From Bullera alba (taxonomy: Eukaryota > Basidiomycota > Tremellomycetes > Tremellales > Bulleraceae), in the NCBI GenBank assembly GCA_001600095.1, contig BCIX01000002.1, forward strand, positions 2,542,001 through 2,606,000: a stretch of 64,000 bases of DNA, given 5' to 3'. Below, piece by piece: positions 34,141 to 47,027 of the stretch. Within the stretch, counting starts at the first letter, position 1; every line of letters begins with the position of its first letter. Below the pieces are notes generated by a model. That model did no database searches. It saw nothing but the letters and a program-made list of their open reading frames with translations, and was not told the origin of the DNA. The position numbers were made by a program, and so were the translations under genes.

Positions 34141-35989
34141 ATGACCGTCCTAATTTGGCTCTCTGGAGCCTTCCTCCTGCCCGCAACCTACCTCCTCTAC
34201 CTCTTCACCTATCCACACCGGCAATCCCCTGATGTTCAAGCCGATGAGAGGTCAACGTCAAAGTATGGCTCTCCCCTTGCGTCGGTCCTCGCACCCGCCT
34301 ACACCACCCACGCGAGGATACTCCCCATTCCGACAAAACACGCATTCTCCTACCCGCTAATATACCTGGCCGTCGATATCGACGAGCTCGAGTCGGGACA
34401 TCTCGACCTACCGGGCAGACTTGTCAACTATGGAGGAAGCCAATTCACAAAAGTGCTAGGGTTGAGGCCGGTCAATTACTTGACCCCCGGACCGGGCACA
34501 CTGAGGGAGAAAGTCAACAAGCTCTTGCTGGACAATGGGGTGGGAGAGGCGGATATCGGAAGGGTGTGGCTGGTCACAATGCCTAGTTTCTTGGGCTTTG
34601 AGGGTATCAATCCTCTTTCCGTGTGGTACATCTACGCCAAAGGAGATGAGAAGGAGCGGGGAGCTGGAGCTGGCAAGCTGTCGTGTATCATACTAGAAGT
34701 ACACAATACTTTCGGCGAGAAGTGAGTTCAGCTGGACGATCTGGCTTGACGTTGGACTTGGTAGCTGTAGCTGACACCTACTCAGACACGCATACATCCT
34801 CAGGACGAACAACGATCAATACGCTGAACCACCCAACACAGGCTACAACCACGCTTGGGTGTTCCCCCGTACCTTCCACGTCTCGCCGTTCAACTCGCGA
34901 AACGGATACTACCGTCTCGACATTGTCGATCCTTTCCCTCAACGCTCACCGCCGGCCTCTAAGGGGGCTGTCAGTCAGCCTGAGATCAAAGTCTTCTTGC
35001 GGCTTCTCACCCCGGAAAAGACGACAAAATTGACAGCGCTACTGGCCTCACATCCCACCCACCAGGCAATCCCCTTAGACGCGAACAATATCTCGGCTTT
35101 GGTGAAAGCGGTATTGCGATGGCCAATGGCATTGTTCGCTTCCACCCCGAGGATCCTGTATCAAGCCTACAAACTCCACTATGAGAAGAAGCTGGCAATG
35201 TTCCCTCGACCCGAACCCAGAGCCAAGGGCCAGGAAGGCGTGTACAACCCCCCACAGAATTTTTCAGATGGGATGGGCTTCGCTCTCGGCTGGCAAGGTG
35301 CCGGTTGGGCCGAGTCGGCTAGTAAGCGCTTGGTGGGAGATTGGGTCACTGCACAAGCTCGCAACACTGGCTATGGGTTCAAAGTGCTCAATCGAGTCGG
35401 ACGGGTGGAACTAGCGGTTCCAGCTTCGAACGAAAAGCCAGCCGCAGAGTCGGAGGTCGTCCTGGAGACATCCGATCCTTCGGTGTTCACTCGTCTGGTG
35501 ACGGCGCCGTCGCCTGACCACTTCCTCATCATCGCCAAGGAGACTTTGACCTTGATCAACGACGTGGATCGGTTCAGACGCCTCTTCAATGCGGGACCGA
35601 CAGTGCAGACCCAGCAAGTGACGATGAAGACGCGAATACGGAGTATGGCACAGTATGCTCGCCAGAGGCTGTTCCTCTTCGATATTTCCTTTGGCAGTAT
35701 CATACCCCCACCACATATCACCAATCCGCCGCCTTGTCACTGGACCGACCATTTGACCTTCTGGCAACTGTTGCTTACGACTTTGATCATCAAGTGGACC
35801 CAATTTGGCGCTTGGGCAGAGGAGGGAGTGATGTACATGATCAAGGCGAGGTTTGTCCCCGGTAGCGAGCCATGGAAGGTCTGGGACCGGGCTCTGATCA
35901 AACACTACGCTATGGAGGACGAGGCCATCGAGGCAGACTCGTCTGACACTGAGGAGCCATGGGAGGTGGTGGGCAGCATGACGTATTAG
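34141..35989 (+). CDS. DUF1365 family protein, membrane-anchored
   Basis: Two exons, 34141 to about 34722 and about 34785 to 35989, give about 595 residues. The N-terminus has a hydrophobic helix (LIWLSGAFLLPATYLLYLF) acting as anchor or signal. The DUF1365 domain follows with ARILPIPTKHAFSYPLIYL, FLGFEGINPLSVWYIY, VHNTFGEKHAYIL and the conserved FPRTFHVSPFNSRNGYY. Bacterial DUF1365 genes often sit beside cyclopropane-fatty-acid synthase, suggesting lipid metabolism, but the fungal role is not established. A second hydrophobic stretch occurs near LTFWQLLLTTLIIKW. Confidence 0.88.
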
Positions 35990-36229
35990 ACTTGGAAGAT
36001 AGATTACAACCTGTGTATTAGAATCTAGATGTCTGCATCGTAATGTCAATTTTGATCCCGCTTATGAAAACCCTCTTATCCCTTTTTGCATCCTTCCCTG
36101 CGCTGGCGTTAGTCGTTTGCCCATTTCGCCATTTTCCACTGGGCCGCACACCGACGTCGAGAATCGGTGGAGGGTGTCCACTCGCTCGGCTGCACTGGCT
36201 CACCAGGGGGAGCCAATCACCCACACGGC

Positions 36230-37709
36230 ATGATCAACGACGACACATGGGTACAGGACGTTGAGAACAGGAAGCGAAGATGGTCGGCGATGGGGATTCA
36301 GGATGATCAAACGGTTTTGGAAGTCGAGAGTAATGCCCTTTCCTACAAGCTCGCCCTGTTGCAAGATCAACAATCGACACTGTACCCGCCCCCAGCGACA
36401 AAATTCACTTCGGCAGAGGATGTAGTGGAGAGATTGTTGCCTTATCATATATGGCAGATCCATGATGAAGAGCTTCAGGGAACATTGCCGCCCAAGCGGG
36501 CACAGGCCAGGGATGCGAGGGGTATGTCAACCCTTGAACCTCGAAGTGCGTGAGAGATACTGATAAATCGACATGTAGATATGAAGGACGCGCAGGATCT
36601 TGTCAGAAGGATCAATACTGTCAAAGATCGGCTCGTCAAAGTCAGGCAAAGGGAAGGAACGGTGAGTCGTCCTTGCCTCCCTCTCAAGCAAAGAAAGTCA
36701 AAGACAGCGCTAATCCCTGAACTTCAGCATCCGTCCTCTTTGCCTAGCTTGATCAATATGATCAACGACTCGACGCATACTGTTCGAGAGGAGCTCGCCG
36801 ATGTGCAGCACAAGCTCAAATTCGCGAGACAGCATTACGACGCTATCATGGGTCAAAGGCGCAAAGACTTTGCAGCTCAGAATCCCAGTTTGACATCTAC
36901 GGGGTCCAACCTGCCAACTCAGCCATCACAGCAGGGGTCCAGCTCGAGCGCCGGACTGGGTGGTACAGCCCCCATGGCCAGACCAGCGGGCGTAAGACCG
37001 CCCATGTCGGGCGGAACGCCGGGCCCACCAACTCCCACGCCCAATTCCGCATCTTCGACCCCTGGCCGACCTGCTACAATTGACGGAACACCTACCACTG
37101 CACCTCGTCCGCGAGGTAGACCACCCAAGCCTAGAACCCAGGGCGGACTGTTGGAAACTGTACTATCCCAGTCGACGACGAAGAATACGCCAGCGACTCC
37201 ATTCAACAAGATTTCGCCAATCAACTCACCTAGACCCGGCACTCCATCCACACCATCGCCAAATCCAGCCGGGCAACCTCAGATGAGACCACTCAACGGA
37301 ACAGCTACACCTTCGGGTCCATCAACTCCACGTACACCGGGAACTCCAGCAGGACCAGGTACGCCAGCCGCTCCCGGTCAGCCCCAAGGTCCCGTTTCGA
37401 TTACTGTACCAATGGCTGCGATCACCCAATTCGTCAACCTGGGTATGATCCACGTACCCCCTCGACCTGAACTACCGCGACCTCCAGCAACAGTAGTTCG
37501 TTCCACAGAAGACAAGAAGGGAGTGGTTTTGTCAATGTGAGTACAGCTTCTCCAGACCCTCCATTGGTCCAATCTGAGCAGACAGCTGATCCGGACAACT
37601 CAGTAACCTCTCATTGTGCACACAAATCCAACTGCAGTGTCTCGCCAAGATACTCAACGTTTCAGCGTCAGCGAAGCCGGCCGAGAGTGCCCCAGCGCCC
37701 TCTACGTGA
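36230..37709 (+). CDS. GLTSCR1-domain protein, putative chromatin remodeller subunit
   Basis: About 430 residues from five exons, the last starting near 37604. Residues of about 40-80 read LQDQQSTLYPPPATKF, then TSAEDVVERLLPYHIWQ, which matches the conserved GLTSCR1/BICRA region found in ncBAF-type SWI/SNF complexes. A helical segment follows (DLVRRINTVKDRLVKVRQRE, REELADVQHKLKFARQHYD), then about 200 Pro/Thr/Gly-rich residues containing an AT-hook-like PRPRGRPPKPR. The C-terminus is ordered again (VPMAAITQFVNLGMIHVPP, then LSLCTQIQLQCLAKIL). Fungal function is inferred from the animal domain only. The upstream frame extends 63 bases without another ATG, so 36230 is the start. Confidence 0.72.
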
Positions 37710-38016
37710 ACGAGGCAGGCAATCCTCTATAGGATAAGGACTGTACATTGCCTGACTGTGGGACTTGTGGTCATATGTGGCACTGCCAGCTACCCATTAG
37801 CTGAGGACCAAAGGGCATCTCGTATCACCGATCGATACATCATCATGCATCATGCCACCACCAATGCTATGGTCAGCCCTCAATTCTCTTTCTGAGGTTC
37901 TCTCGATTTAAATGTCCTCTTGACCAAGGTGCCATATCGCTTTCTCGTATATCTACGTCTCCCACTGATTGTCCGACAATATGAACCTATCCCCTGACAC
38001 TGTCCTCTTTGCCTGG
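37710..38016. other. Convergent intergenic interval
   Basis: Lies between the 3' ends of the GLTSCR1-domain gene and HAP5; nothing recognised. Confidence 0.4.
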
Positions 38017-39129
38017 CTAATCCTCCACAAACTCTCGATACAATTCCTCATCATCATCCGCCTCACCTCTTTCCACATTCCCCCCAGTTCCCTCCGGCTC
38101 CGGGTCCTGCTCGTCCGTGTGATCCCGGGACGGCTGCCCGTTCTCACTCGGATCGGCGGTCTGGGCACCCTGTCCCGCATCGGGATTATCATCCTCTCCT
38201 TCCCCTTCACGGGGTATGATGTCGATGAGGAAATCGAACATGTCGGAAAAGGCAATTGCGGCTGCCACATCTGATTTCTGCAGAGTGCGCCGTTTGTGCG
38301 ATTCGGCCACCAGCCACGCTCGGCACGTGAGCTCTGCAATGAAGACTAGAGGGGGTGTCAGGGGTTCTGCCGTGCAGTGTCTGGTATGATTGGGGTCTGA
38401 GCATGTGATACTCACTCTCGCAGGCTTTGGAGAACATTATAGGCACTACGCAAGAAACAATCAGTACATTCCCGTCAGGATATACGCTCTGGGCTCACCC
38501 TCTGCAGATATCATCTAGAGACAGAGCCACCGTCAGCTCACAAGTACTGTCTGAATCGCATCGTTTGATGAACCCACCTTGACCTCCTCGTCCGATTTCA
38601 TGACTTTCTTGATCCGTGCCAGAGGTAGACTGACATTCGACTTGCCATCCCCATGATCCTCCTTCTCCACCGTATCCATCTGTCTCATCCAGAAACTCTC
38701 CAAGAAATCATTGAGATCCTGGTGCGGTTCTACCATCGGACCCTTCTGTATCCCCTCTCCCTCCGCAACTCCCCCCGCTCCTGTTGTATCCGCCTCTACC
38801 TCGGTACCGTTTTCATCTCCAATATCGTCCAGATCGACCTCTCCTTGCGTATCCAGTCCACCCTGTACTCTCTGACCATCGTAGTTCCCCTGGCTTCGGT
38901 CGATACCGTGCGCTCCGTTCCTCTTCCCATTGCCCTCTAGGGAGTATGTAGATCCATCGTGGCCATTCCCGGAGTCGTAGTCGATTCGCCGTTTCTGCCC
39001 CTGCCCCTGCCCTTGACCCGCTCCAGAAGGCGGTATGGATGAGGACGCTTTCGAATGCGAGTTTGAGGTAGGTTGCGAGTAGGTCTGGTAATTTGAAGGT
39101 CCAGGCAGGGAGAACAATGCTGGGTTCAT
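38017..39129 (-). CDS. HAP5: CCAAT-binding factor subunit Hap5 (NF-YC)
   Basis: Histone-fold subunit of the heterotrimeric CCAAT-binding complex with Hap2 and Hap3. Exon 1 (39129 to about 38579) carries a disordered Gly/Gln-rich N-terminus and then the start of the fold, [17 protein letters not shown]. Two micro-exons follow: 38514-38499 (16 bases, MISAE) and 38445-38416 (30 bases, PIMFSKACE). The last exon gives [39 protein letters not shown] and an acidic tail ending ELYREFVED. Every junction is GT-AG and in frame. Length is about 310 residues. Confidence 0.93.
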
Positions 39130-39530
39130 CGTGGCGAAAAGTGTTGCGTACAGTCCTGATTCTGTCGTTTGGTGTGCGTCGTTCCAGGATGCAGATATTC
39201 AGGCGTAATGCTCAACAGTTCTTGGACTCTAGCCCGAGATACAGGCTCAGATAGGCTCAGATCCGCGGTGCACATCGATAGAACGACGAGGACGACGAGG
39301 ACGACGAAAACAATCGGTAACTCCGAATTTCCGGCCGAACGACCGATGACCGTCTGCCAGCATGTCAGTGACGCCGAGAGAGCGGTGGGAGGTAGCCGCA
39401 ACTCAGCACGACCGTGTGACGTCCTTAGGGTATTGCATTGGCATAGACAGCATGTACAAGAAAGGGTATATCAAATCTATCATCCGCAGATCTTCCCCTA
39501 AACCTCCTGCTCGACACTCTGGTTAAGAGG
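39130..39530. promoter_or_regulatory. HAP5 upstream region with a GACGAG tandem run
   Basis: About 400 bases upstream of HAP5 and downstream of HSE1. Contains a short tandem of GAC/GAG triplets at about 39283-39308. No gene recognised. Confidence 0.45.
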
Positions 39531-42108
39531 CTACTGACCCACTGTCATCCTATTCATTCCGCCTGTCACCTGGTCAACTCCCGAGGTTCCGCTCACCGAC
39601 CTCGGGACCTGGCCCTGCTGAGGCCACTGTTGAGCGGGGTATGGCGAAGCGCCATACTGCACCGAAGCTGGATCCACGGGCGGCTGTTCTGTCGGGTAAT
39701 GCTGTCCCTCCGGTTGATTCTGGTTCTGCTGAGCATAGTATGCGTCCCAAGCGGCCTTGTGTTCTCGATCAGCGTCGGATCCAGCGCCGATCCCCGCAGC
39801 GCCAGAGTGCGTGGCCTGTCGCTGAGGAGCGCCATTGGGCGGAAGACTCGGCGCACCACTCGGAGCTCGATTCAAGCTGGAAACTGAACCACCCTGTTGC
39901 TGCTGATAGAACGGTTGACCAGGTTGACCAGAATGAGAGCCGTGCTGAACGGGACCAGAGGGCGCGTAGTGACCATTGGGCTGGTATGGGACCGCCTGGG
40001 GCATTTGCGAGTGGCTGTATGGGTCATGGGCGGGGTATTGTGCCGGCTCAGAAGGCTGAGGGGGATGTTGCCCCTGATGCTGCTGAGAAGGCGGCTGATC
40101 CGAGTACGTCTGATACTGATGCTCTCCTGGGGCAGCGGCGTATCCGGCGTTCTGGGAGCTGTATGATGCTTGATGCTGAGGCTGCGATGGCAGTGGCTGG
40201 GCGAGCTGCGGCTGCTGTGCGTGCTGCGGTGGCTGCTGGGCGTACTGCGCAGCGTGGGGATCGTGTGGAGGTGCGGCGTAGCCGTACTCTGCTGATGGTC
40301 AGTATGTGATATGTCACGATCAGTCCATCACTCACGTGCTGGTTGGGGCGGTCCGTTCCTTAGCTCCTCGTACTGCTTCATCGCTCTCAGGAAGTTGGCA
40401 TTCATGTGCTCGAGCTCGGCTGAGGTGACAAGATCAGCTTCAAGCTCTACGGCGAGACTAGCTGCACCTACCCTTTTGATCAGAGTATTTCTTGATCAAA
40501 GCATTGATCTGTCCTTGCAGTCCAACACTGGCTTGGTACATGTCCTATACACAGGTCAGTTTGGCTTTGGGCATAGGTTGATGGCAACATACCTCGATCT
40601 CTGGCTTGTCCTCGATTCGATCTCCTCGTGATGGATCAATGCCCTTCAATGTTTGCAATAGCTGGTCTACCAGGCCTAGAAGAAGGTTAGTCAGAGAGCC
40701 AAGCTAAAGTGCGTTGCACTCACCCAACGACGCAAAGACACGAGCCTCCTCTTGCGCTTCATCTTGCAGCTCTCTTGGCGAAGGCTCTGCTAAAGCCTCT
40801 ACGTATGTGACAGGGAAAATCTGAACCATCGTTAGCACACATTGCCAACAACGCTGGGGTATGTTGCTCACCCCAATCTTTCCGTTGCAAGCACCTCTCC
40901 ACCACTCCTTGAAACCTCTATCCAAGACTTTGATGACGTCTCCTCTCTCAAAGCTGAGCTCGCCGACTTCCGTGGTCGCAAAGGCATATAGCGCTCTGAC
41001 CCTGGTCGCGGTATTGACATCGAGCGGAGCCTCTGGCTCCGGGACCGGCGGTAGGGGTGCAGAATATGCCGGAGCCTGCTGCTGCTGTTGCTGAGGGTAG
41101 TATGGTGGCTGGGACTGGGCCTGCGGAGCGGATTGTGTGCGCGAGGATGACGAGCCTCCTTGTGCTGCGGCGACGTAGGCTGGAACAGCATTTCTGCCAC
41201 CTTTATCCTGTTTGGACAGCTCGAGCACCCGCTGCAGCTCTTCATCCTCCTGTCTCTGTCTGGCGTCCGCCTGGATACATTGTCAGCTGATGCACGCAAG
41301 CGGATTGTCAATAGCTACTCACAGCGTTCTCTGGAACTGGCTCTGGCTCGTCGAATTGCATATCTGATACGCGTGAGCTCCATCCTCTTTAGCAGAAGGA
41401 TGTCACCCACTCTTAGCGCGTAGCTGGTCGTACAGCTCTCCCATAATGCCCAAATTCCTGTCTCCGGTCTCCTCGAACTGCTTGGCCCATGCTTTGATGT
41501 ATCCCAAAGCCTTCTTCTTCACTGGTGCCGGCGTCGCCTATTTGCATTGGTCAGCTGATGCTCCAACAATGACCGTGACAGTCTAGCTCACTCGGTCATT
41601 GATCAATCGTTCCAGTGCTCCAGTCCAGTTTCGCGACGACAGCTCCTCTAGTAGCGGCTTACTACAGTTCTGAGCCAGAGTATTGGCAAGCTACTCGCTT
41701 TATCAGTCAAATCGACCTGTCGATCTTGTATCGCCATGACTCACCTCCAGAGCGTATAGCTGGACACTGGGATTCCTATGTGCCAGCCGTTTCTGCAAGG
41801 CTCCAACTGCATTCCGAGCTCTAAGCACCTCATCAGCACACGATCGCGTGTGACCTCGGGGTCAAAGGGGGTTCCAACTCACCCTGTCTGTCCTTCGCTA
41901 GAGACTTTATCGCATACTTCGAGGTTCAGAGCCCAGTCCTCCGACGCGAGATTCTCATCCGTCGCTTTGGCTACACTATGTCAGCTAGTGTCATGGCGGT
42001 GTGCATGCGTGAGTGGGCAGAGAGGTGATGGCCACCCGGGCGGGATGGAATGGGATGATTCAACCCACTGATCAGCTCGTCATAAGGGTTTGCCGCGGCC
42101 GTGAACAT
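39531..42108 (-). CDS. HSE1: ESCRT-0 subunit Hse1 (VHS, UIM, SH3)
   Basis: Partner of Vps27 in sorting ubiquitinated membrane proteins at endosomes. The first exon starts at ATG 42108 (MFTAAANPYDELI), continuing in further exons into the VHS domain (LALNLEVCDKV-like reading, then LQKRLAHRNPSVQLYALEL). A ubiquitin-interacting helix follows (EDEELQRVLELSKQD). After a Gln/Pro-rich linker comes an SH3 domain (RVRALYAFATTEVGELSFER with [23 protein letters not shown]), the GAT-like helices (LVDQLLQTLKGID, INALIKKYSDQKAEL) and a long Gln/Pro/Tyr-rich tail. The SH3 is interrupted by one intron. Domain order is exactly that of fungal Hse1. Confidence 0.92.
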
Positions 42109-42444
42109 GATTTCGGATGGTGTTGCTGTGTATAGATCCTCCTCCTAAATGCTTGTAGATGTCGTAGGGGTGTATGCAGAGTAAGAGGCGATGGCGATAC
42201 CAGAAGATAGGTGGTCGTGGCATGCTCACCACCCACAAGCAATGGCGGTGCTCCATGACGCCCGCGGACTGGGCGGCATTGTCCGTCCAGTGCCACGTGG
42301 CGTGCACAGGCCTCGCTTTGCACTTTTGCTTCCGTCGGAAACATACCTGGCCTGAGCGAGACGCGTGAGGAGGAGAAGAAGTCTATCTTTGGTCTGGTCT
42401 CTCTTGCTCTGTCGTCGACGAGGCTATACAGTCGCTATACCATC
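42109..42444. promoter_or_regulatory. Divergent promoter, HSE1 / VRG4
   Basis: About 335 bases between divergently transcribed genes. Pyrimidine-rich close to the VRG4 start; no other element recognised. Confidence 0.4.
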
Positions 42445-44009
42445 ATGTCAAAGCAGAACCCATTCGCGCCCACGCCATCGGGATCGCGACCATCGTCTCC
42501 CCCACCGACCGGCTACGCCATGACCGAGGAGGACAAGGACAGGGAGGCCCTGCTCATGGGACCCTTGGGAGGGGATAGGTCAAAGGTGAACTCGTTGGGG
42601 GGTAAGGATGCACCTCAGCCCACCGCCAGGGAACAAGGTGAGCACAAGTCCAGCTGCTGTTGTAAGGTGATTCGATAAGCTGATAGTTCCTGCTAGCCCT
42701 GCCAATCTTGTCTTACTGCGCGGCAAGCATCACCATGACGGTCGTGAACAAGGTGTGTTGATGGATCTCCGGGGTGTGATACCTCAGCCGTCTGCTGCAC
42801 CGGCCTCAGCGCTGGATATAGCTGCTAAACTCAGCTGGCCCCTTACCGGAAACCCAGCTGACCTCTGTCTTCTAGTTCGTCGTCTCCGGCAAAGACTTCA
42901 CCATGACCTTCCTGCTGCTCGCGATACAGTCTGCGGTATGTGTCGCAGCAGTATGGTCGGTCAAGAAATTGGGAATCATCTCCTGTAAGCTAAGGTACTT
43001 TTTACTGCGGTATCGCCTAGCTGACCTCACGACTTAGTCCGTGACTTTGACATGAAGGACGCGAAGGCTTGGTGGCCCATCTCGACGCTGCTCGTCACTG
43101 TGATCTACACTGGATCGAAATCACTGGTGAGGGCTCAGCGCTCAGCTGCCAGTTTCCCATACGCAATTCCAGCTGACGTCCACATGCAGCAATTCTTGTC
43201 CATTCCTGTCTACACGTAGGTCCAATTGCTACCGTGATACTTGGGTGGATCCTGAAAGCAAATGCTAATCTGCTTCTCTCAGTATTTTCAAAAACCTCAC
43301 CATCATTCTCATCGCCTATGGCGAGGTTTTCATGTTCAATGGCAAAGTCACCGGATTGACACTATGCTCCTTCGCCCTAATGGTTGGATCCTCCATCATT
43401 GCCGCATGGGCTGACATCTCCTCGGCGTGGACTGCCGCCGACTCTGTTGACCAAACGACCGGTCTTGAACTCGCTACATCTTTAAAGCCCACTATCGGCG
43501 GCATCAACGTCGGATACCTATGGATGGGCCTCAACTGCTTTGCGTCCGCCGCCTACGTCCTTTACATGAGGAAACGAATCAAGGTCACCGGCTTCAAAGA
43601 CTGGGACTCCATGTTCTACAACAACCTCCTCTCTATCCCCGTTCTCGTCGTCTTCTCCATAATCATCGAGGATTGGGGATCAGAATCGCTGGCGAAAAAC
43701 TTCCCAGCGTCGAATCGAGTCCTTCTCTTGTCGGCAATCGCATTCTCCGGTGCGGCGGCCGTGTTCATCTCGTACTCGACCGCATGGTGTGTTCGAGTGA
43801 CGGGTTCGACGACGTATTCGATGGTGGGAGCTTTGAACAAGTTGCCGGTGGCAGCTAGCGGTATGCTCTTCTTCGGCGACCCAGCTTCTTTTGGAAACGT
43901 CACTGCAATTGCAGTCGGCGGTGTGGCTGGTATCGTCTATGCTGTGGCAAAGACGAATCAATCGAGAGTCGATGCTGCCAGCAGGGCGAGAACGGGAGGA
44001 CCCAAGTAA
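42445..44009 (+). CDS. VRG4: GDP-mannose transporter (Vrg4/Gmt type)
   Basis: Golgi nucleotide-sugar transporter importing GDP-mannose for glycan synthesis; in encapsulated yeasts related transporters supply capsule mannose. About six exons. A cytosolic N-terminus of about 64 residues precedes [19 protein letters not shown], then [17 protein letters not shown]. The signature [17 protein letters not shown] lies in the last exon (from about 43284), and [16 protein letters not shown] carries the GALNK motif that binds GDP-mannose. Around ten hydrophobic helices and a short basic C-terminus. The first intron follows TAREQ; micro-exon-like pieces are short (QFLSIPVYT is 27 bases). Confidence 0.93.
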
Positions 44010-44271
44010 TGCATCAAGATTGCTTAGTGAGGTGGATAGAGGGCCGGCGCCTTCGATATAGACTTGACTCGGCATACACTGGTCGATGTCTAATTGATGC
44101 ATTGGTATTGCTTGATGTTATGTGTGATATGAATGCTAGAGCGGAGCAGAGCTCGACGCTTCTCCGCTCTCGCCAGCAAGCGGCGACTGCAAAGACGCAC
44201 AGAGGGTGTGACTGGCTTTGTCCGCCATGTCCAGCCCTCCGCGAGACGGACACAGGCCTGGTCATGTGCGA

Positions 44272-46722
44272 CTATGTTCTCTTCTTGAGCAGGCAGTAAT
44301 CGCCATACACCCTGCTATTCTCCATAGCGCCCCAAGGGAGCCAGACCAGCCTTGCAAACCACGGTGTCGAGCCGGCATCGAGGAATCGAGTGCAAAACTC
44401 CTTCTCCCACTCGGGCTGCGAAGCCCAATCGGGTTCCAACGCAGTCGGCTTCTGAGAAGGCAGACTCAACGCCACAATGTAATCACACTCCTGCGGCTGG
44501 ACCTAGACTCCAAGCGTCAGCGTGAACTCCTCGCGGAGGTGTGGGGATAGGCTCACGAATGTGCCGGCTTCGGAGGAGGCCTTGTTGGCGCCGTTGAACC
44601 GCCCGATTCGCTCTTTACGGGTTTCGGCCCTTGGCCACTGACCGGCATTCTCGCTGCTCTCCCATCGTCGAGGCATCATGCCGTCGAAATCGGTTTGCAG
44701 CCATCTGACATCGATACCCTCGGGGATGAGGTAACTTCCGGGGTATCTGTGCCATTCCGTGCCGTAGCACAGTGTCACCGGGTCCTCAAGCTGAGTCAGG
44801 GGAGTGAGATCCCACTCGTCGGGTGGAGGCGCGCCGTTGTGGACATAGTTGTCGGGCAGGGGGATTGGAGAGTATCCCATAGACTGTAGGATCGAGGGTA
44901 CGGTGTTGTATTGGAAATGCAGGGCGACGTCCATTGGAGCCCTGTAGAACTGGTGTATGGCGAGGATACGCGTGATTGACAGCATGCCCGGAACGATGAT
45001 GGCAAACAAAGAGAAGTTCGAGAACAGAGTAGATTTAGATGCCTAGGTCAATGGCGTCAGTGAGAATGCAACCATGGAATCTTGGTACTCACTTGGTAAG
45101 GCGACTTGATGACCTTGATGTAAACTACCTCCATCCACCCTTTGACCAAGTACACCCCGACCGCAGCGTTGAAGCACAACAAGCCATAGAGGGGGTAGGC
45201 GAATCGCTCCTCCTTGTGCGGCTGCAGAGTTAAGATACCGAGCCAGACGTAGAATGGCAGAAGACGGATCGTCAACAAGGTATAAGGACTGGTCTCGCCC
45301 TTGTCTGGAGATCTTTGGTTCTTGCCGAGTCGCCTATTGTCAAACTTGTAAGTGATGGCGAGGCCGGGAAGCGAGAGTAGAGCGAATGGGACGAGATAGT
45401 TGAAGTTGAGGAACAAATTGGCCAAATAGAACGTCGGCGGGGAGGTTCCATAAAGCTCGGGGCCATGTCCGCTGAACAGGTTGTATGAGATGATGTTGAA
45501 AGTCGGGAACGTTTGCCTTCCGTACGCCCAAGAGTCGACCATATAGACTGGCACCTGAAACAGCATTAGACCGGGCGAGAACTCCGGCGCTCGAAGCCGA
45601 ACTCACAGCAACGAGAGCGCCAAGGAAGACGGCTTTGCCAATCGTCTCCCATCGCTTAGCGAGTAGCGAAGTCCGAGCTGGACCGACGGCAATCTCCCCA
45701 CCGGTCAAGAACAGCTGTTCAAAGACAAATGGAATGCCAATGGCCGCGCTGAATGGCCATCCGACGATCGCTCCAACGGCAATCAGGAACACACCCCTGT
45801 ACGCTCTTTCTCTACCCGTTTGAGTGGACGTGGCGGGGTGGAAGAACTGAGCAGAGGCCAACAGAGTGGTGTACATGGTGAACGAGGACGGAAGGAAGGC
45901 TGAGGAATCGTCAATCGGGTATCCTTGAGTGAAGCTCGCAGATGCACCTGCACTAGAGCGTACTCACCGACACTGGCGTTCCACATTCCCGCTGATAGAA
46001 GCAAAGAGAACAGGACATATCTTCCGACCCTCTCATTGACAGTCTCGACCACTGCGCGGTAGAACTTTGACTCGCACCAAGAAGAGATGAAACCAAGGCA
46101 GATTCTCAAGGCGAAGAATTGTTGCCTCTACACCCAGGGGTAAGAAAGCCTTCCAGTATATCGAATGTCGGACCTGACTCACCTTTCCCAAGTGCAGTAT
46201 TTTTGGAACCAGATGTGCCAGTGGCCAGTGCAGAAGGACGTAGGACCAGCTTCTTATGGCGAATTGAGGGGACAGCTCCCATGTCTGGAATCCTTCATTG
46301 TGCTGGAAGTAATGTAGCGGTTCGTAGAAGTTGAACACTGAATCTTCGGTGTCAGCTGCGAACATTCGAACGAAGCTTGCCAGCTCACCCTCGTCGCAGT
46401 CTGATATTATGCTGTACATCGCAGCTGTCGTTCGCACCAGGAGTAACATCCTCAAGGCGACACTAAGCGAAGGCACCAGCGGACCTCGTTGCGACCTAAG
46501 ATGATAGGACTACATCAGCTACAGGTCAAAAAGCAATAAGCTGAATTGTCACCTTCCCAGCTTCTCCTGTAGCAACCCCTGGTGCCGCTTCTTCCATCCT
46601 TGAGGGGCCAAAGAACCGAATTCGTCTCGAGCCGGGTTCTTCAGTTTCTCAGCTATAGCCTCGGCTTCGGGTCCCGTAGTGGGTCGCCTAAACCGGACCG
46701 TCTCGGTTCCTGGCATCGCCAT
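44272..46722 (-). CDS. ALG9: ER alpha-1,2-mannosyltransferase Alg9
   Basis: Dolichol-P-Man-dependent mannosyltransferase (GT22) adding mannose to lipid-linked oligosaccharide in the ER lumen. The first exon begins at ATG 46722 (MAMPGTETVRFRRPTTG). Next comes RMLLLVRTTAAMYSIISDCD and the family motif VFNFYEPLHYF, followed by GFQTWELSPQFAIRSWSYV. Later blocks include FPTFNIISYNLFSG, PHKEERFAYPLYGLLCFNA and the C-terminal luminal part with LCYGTEWHRYPGSYLIP. About 640 residues in several exons, with eight or more hydrophobic helices. It shares a divergent promoter with the DUF3128 gene. Confidence 0.93.
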
Positions 46723-47027
46723 GGTAATTCGATGAGTCTAGCAGTGTCTTTGACGCTGCTGTGTGGGTGCTGTTGACGCAGTCAAGAGTAGACAAGATTG
46801 ACATCCTCTTATACCAAGCGACGTGTTTTGACTTTCGCTGAGTGAGCGACGGGCGCGGGGCCGGCGGGCTAAAGTGGAGGTCACGTGGCAAAAGGTGGAG
46901 TTTGTGGAAAGTCCGCCGAGCTCGATGTCGCTGCGGTCTTGGACTCTTGAAGACCCAATGAAGACCTCTTGCAGTCTTCTGCCATCGAACAGCAGTCAGC
47001 AAGCACACACCACATAAGCTCATCATC

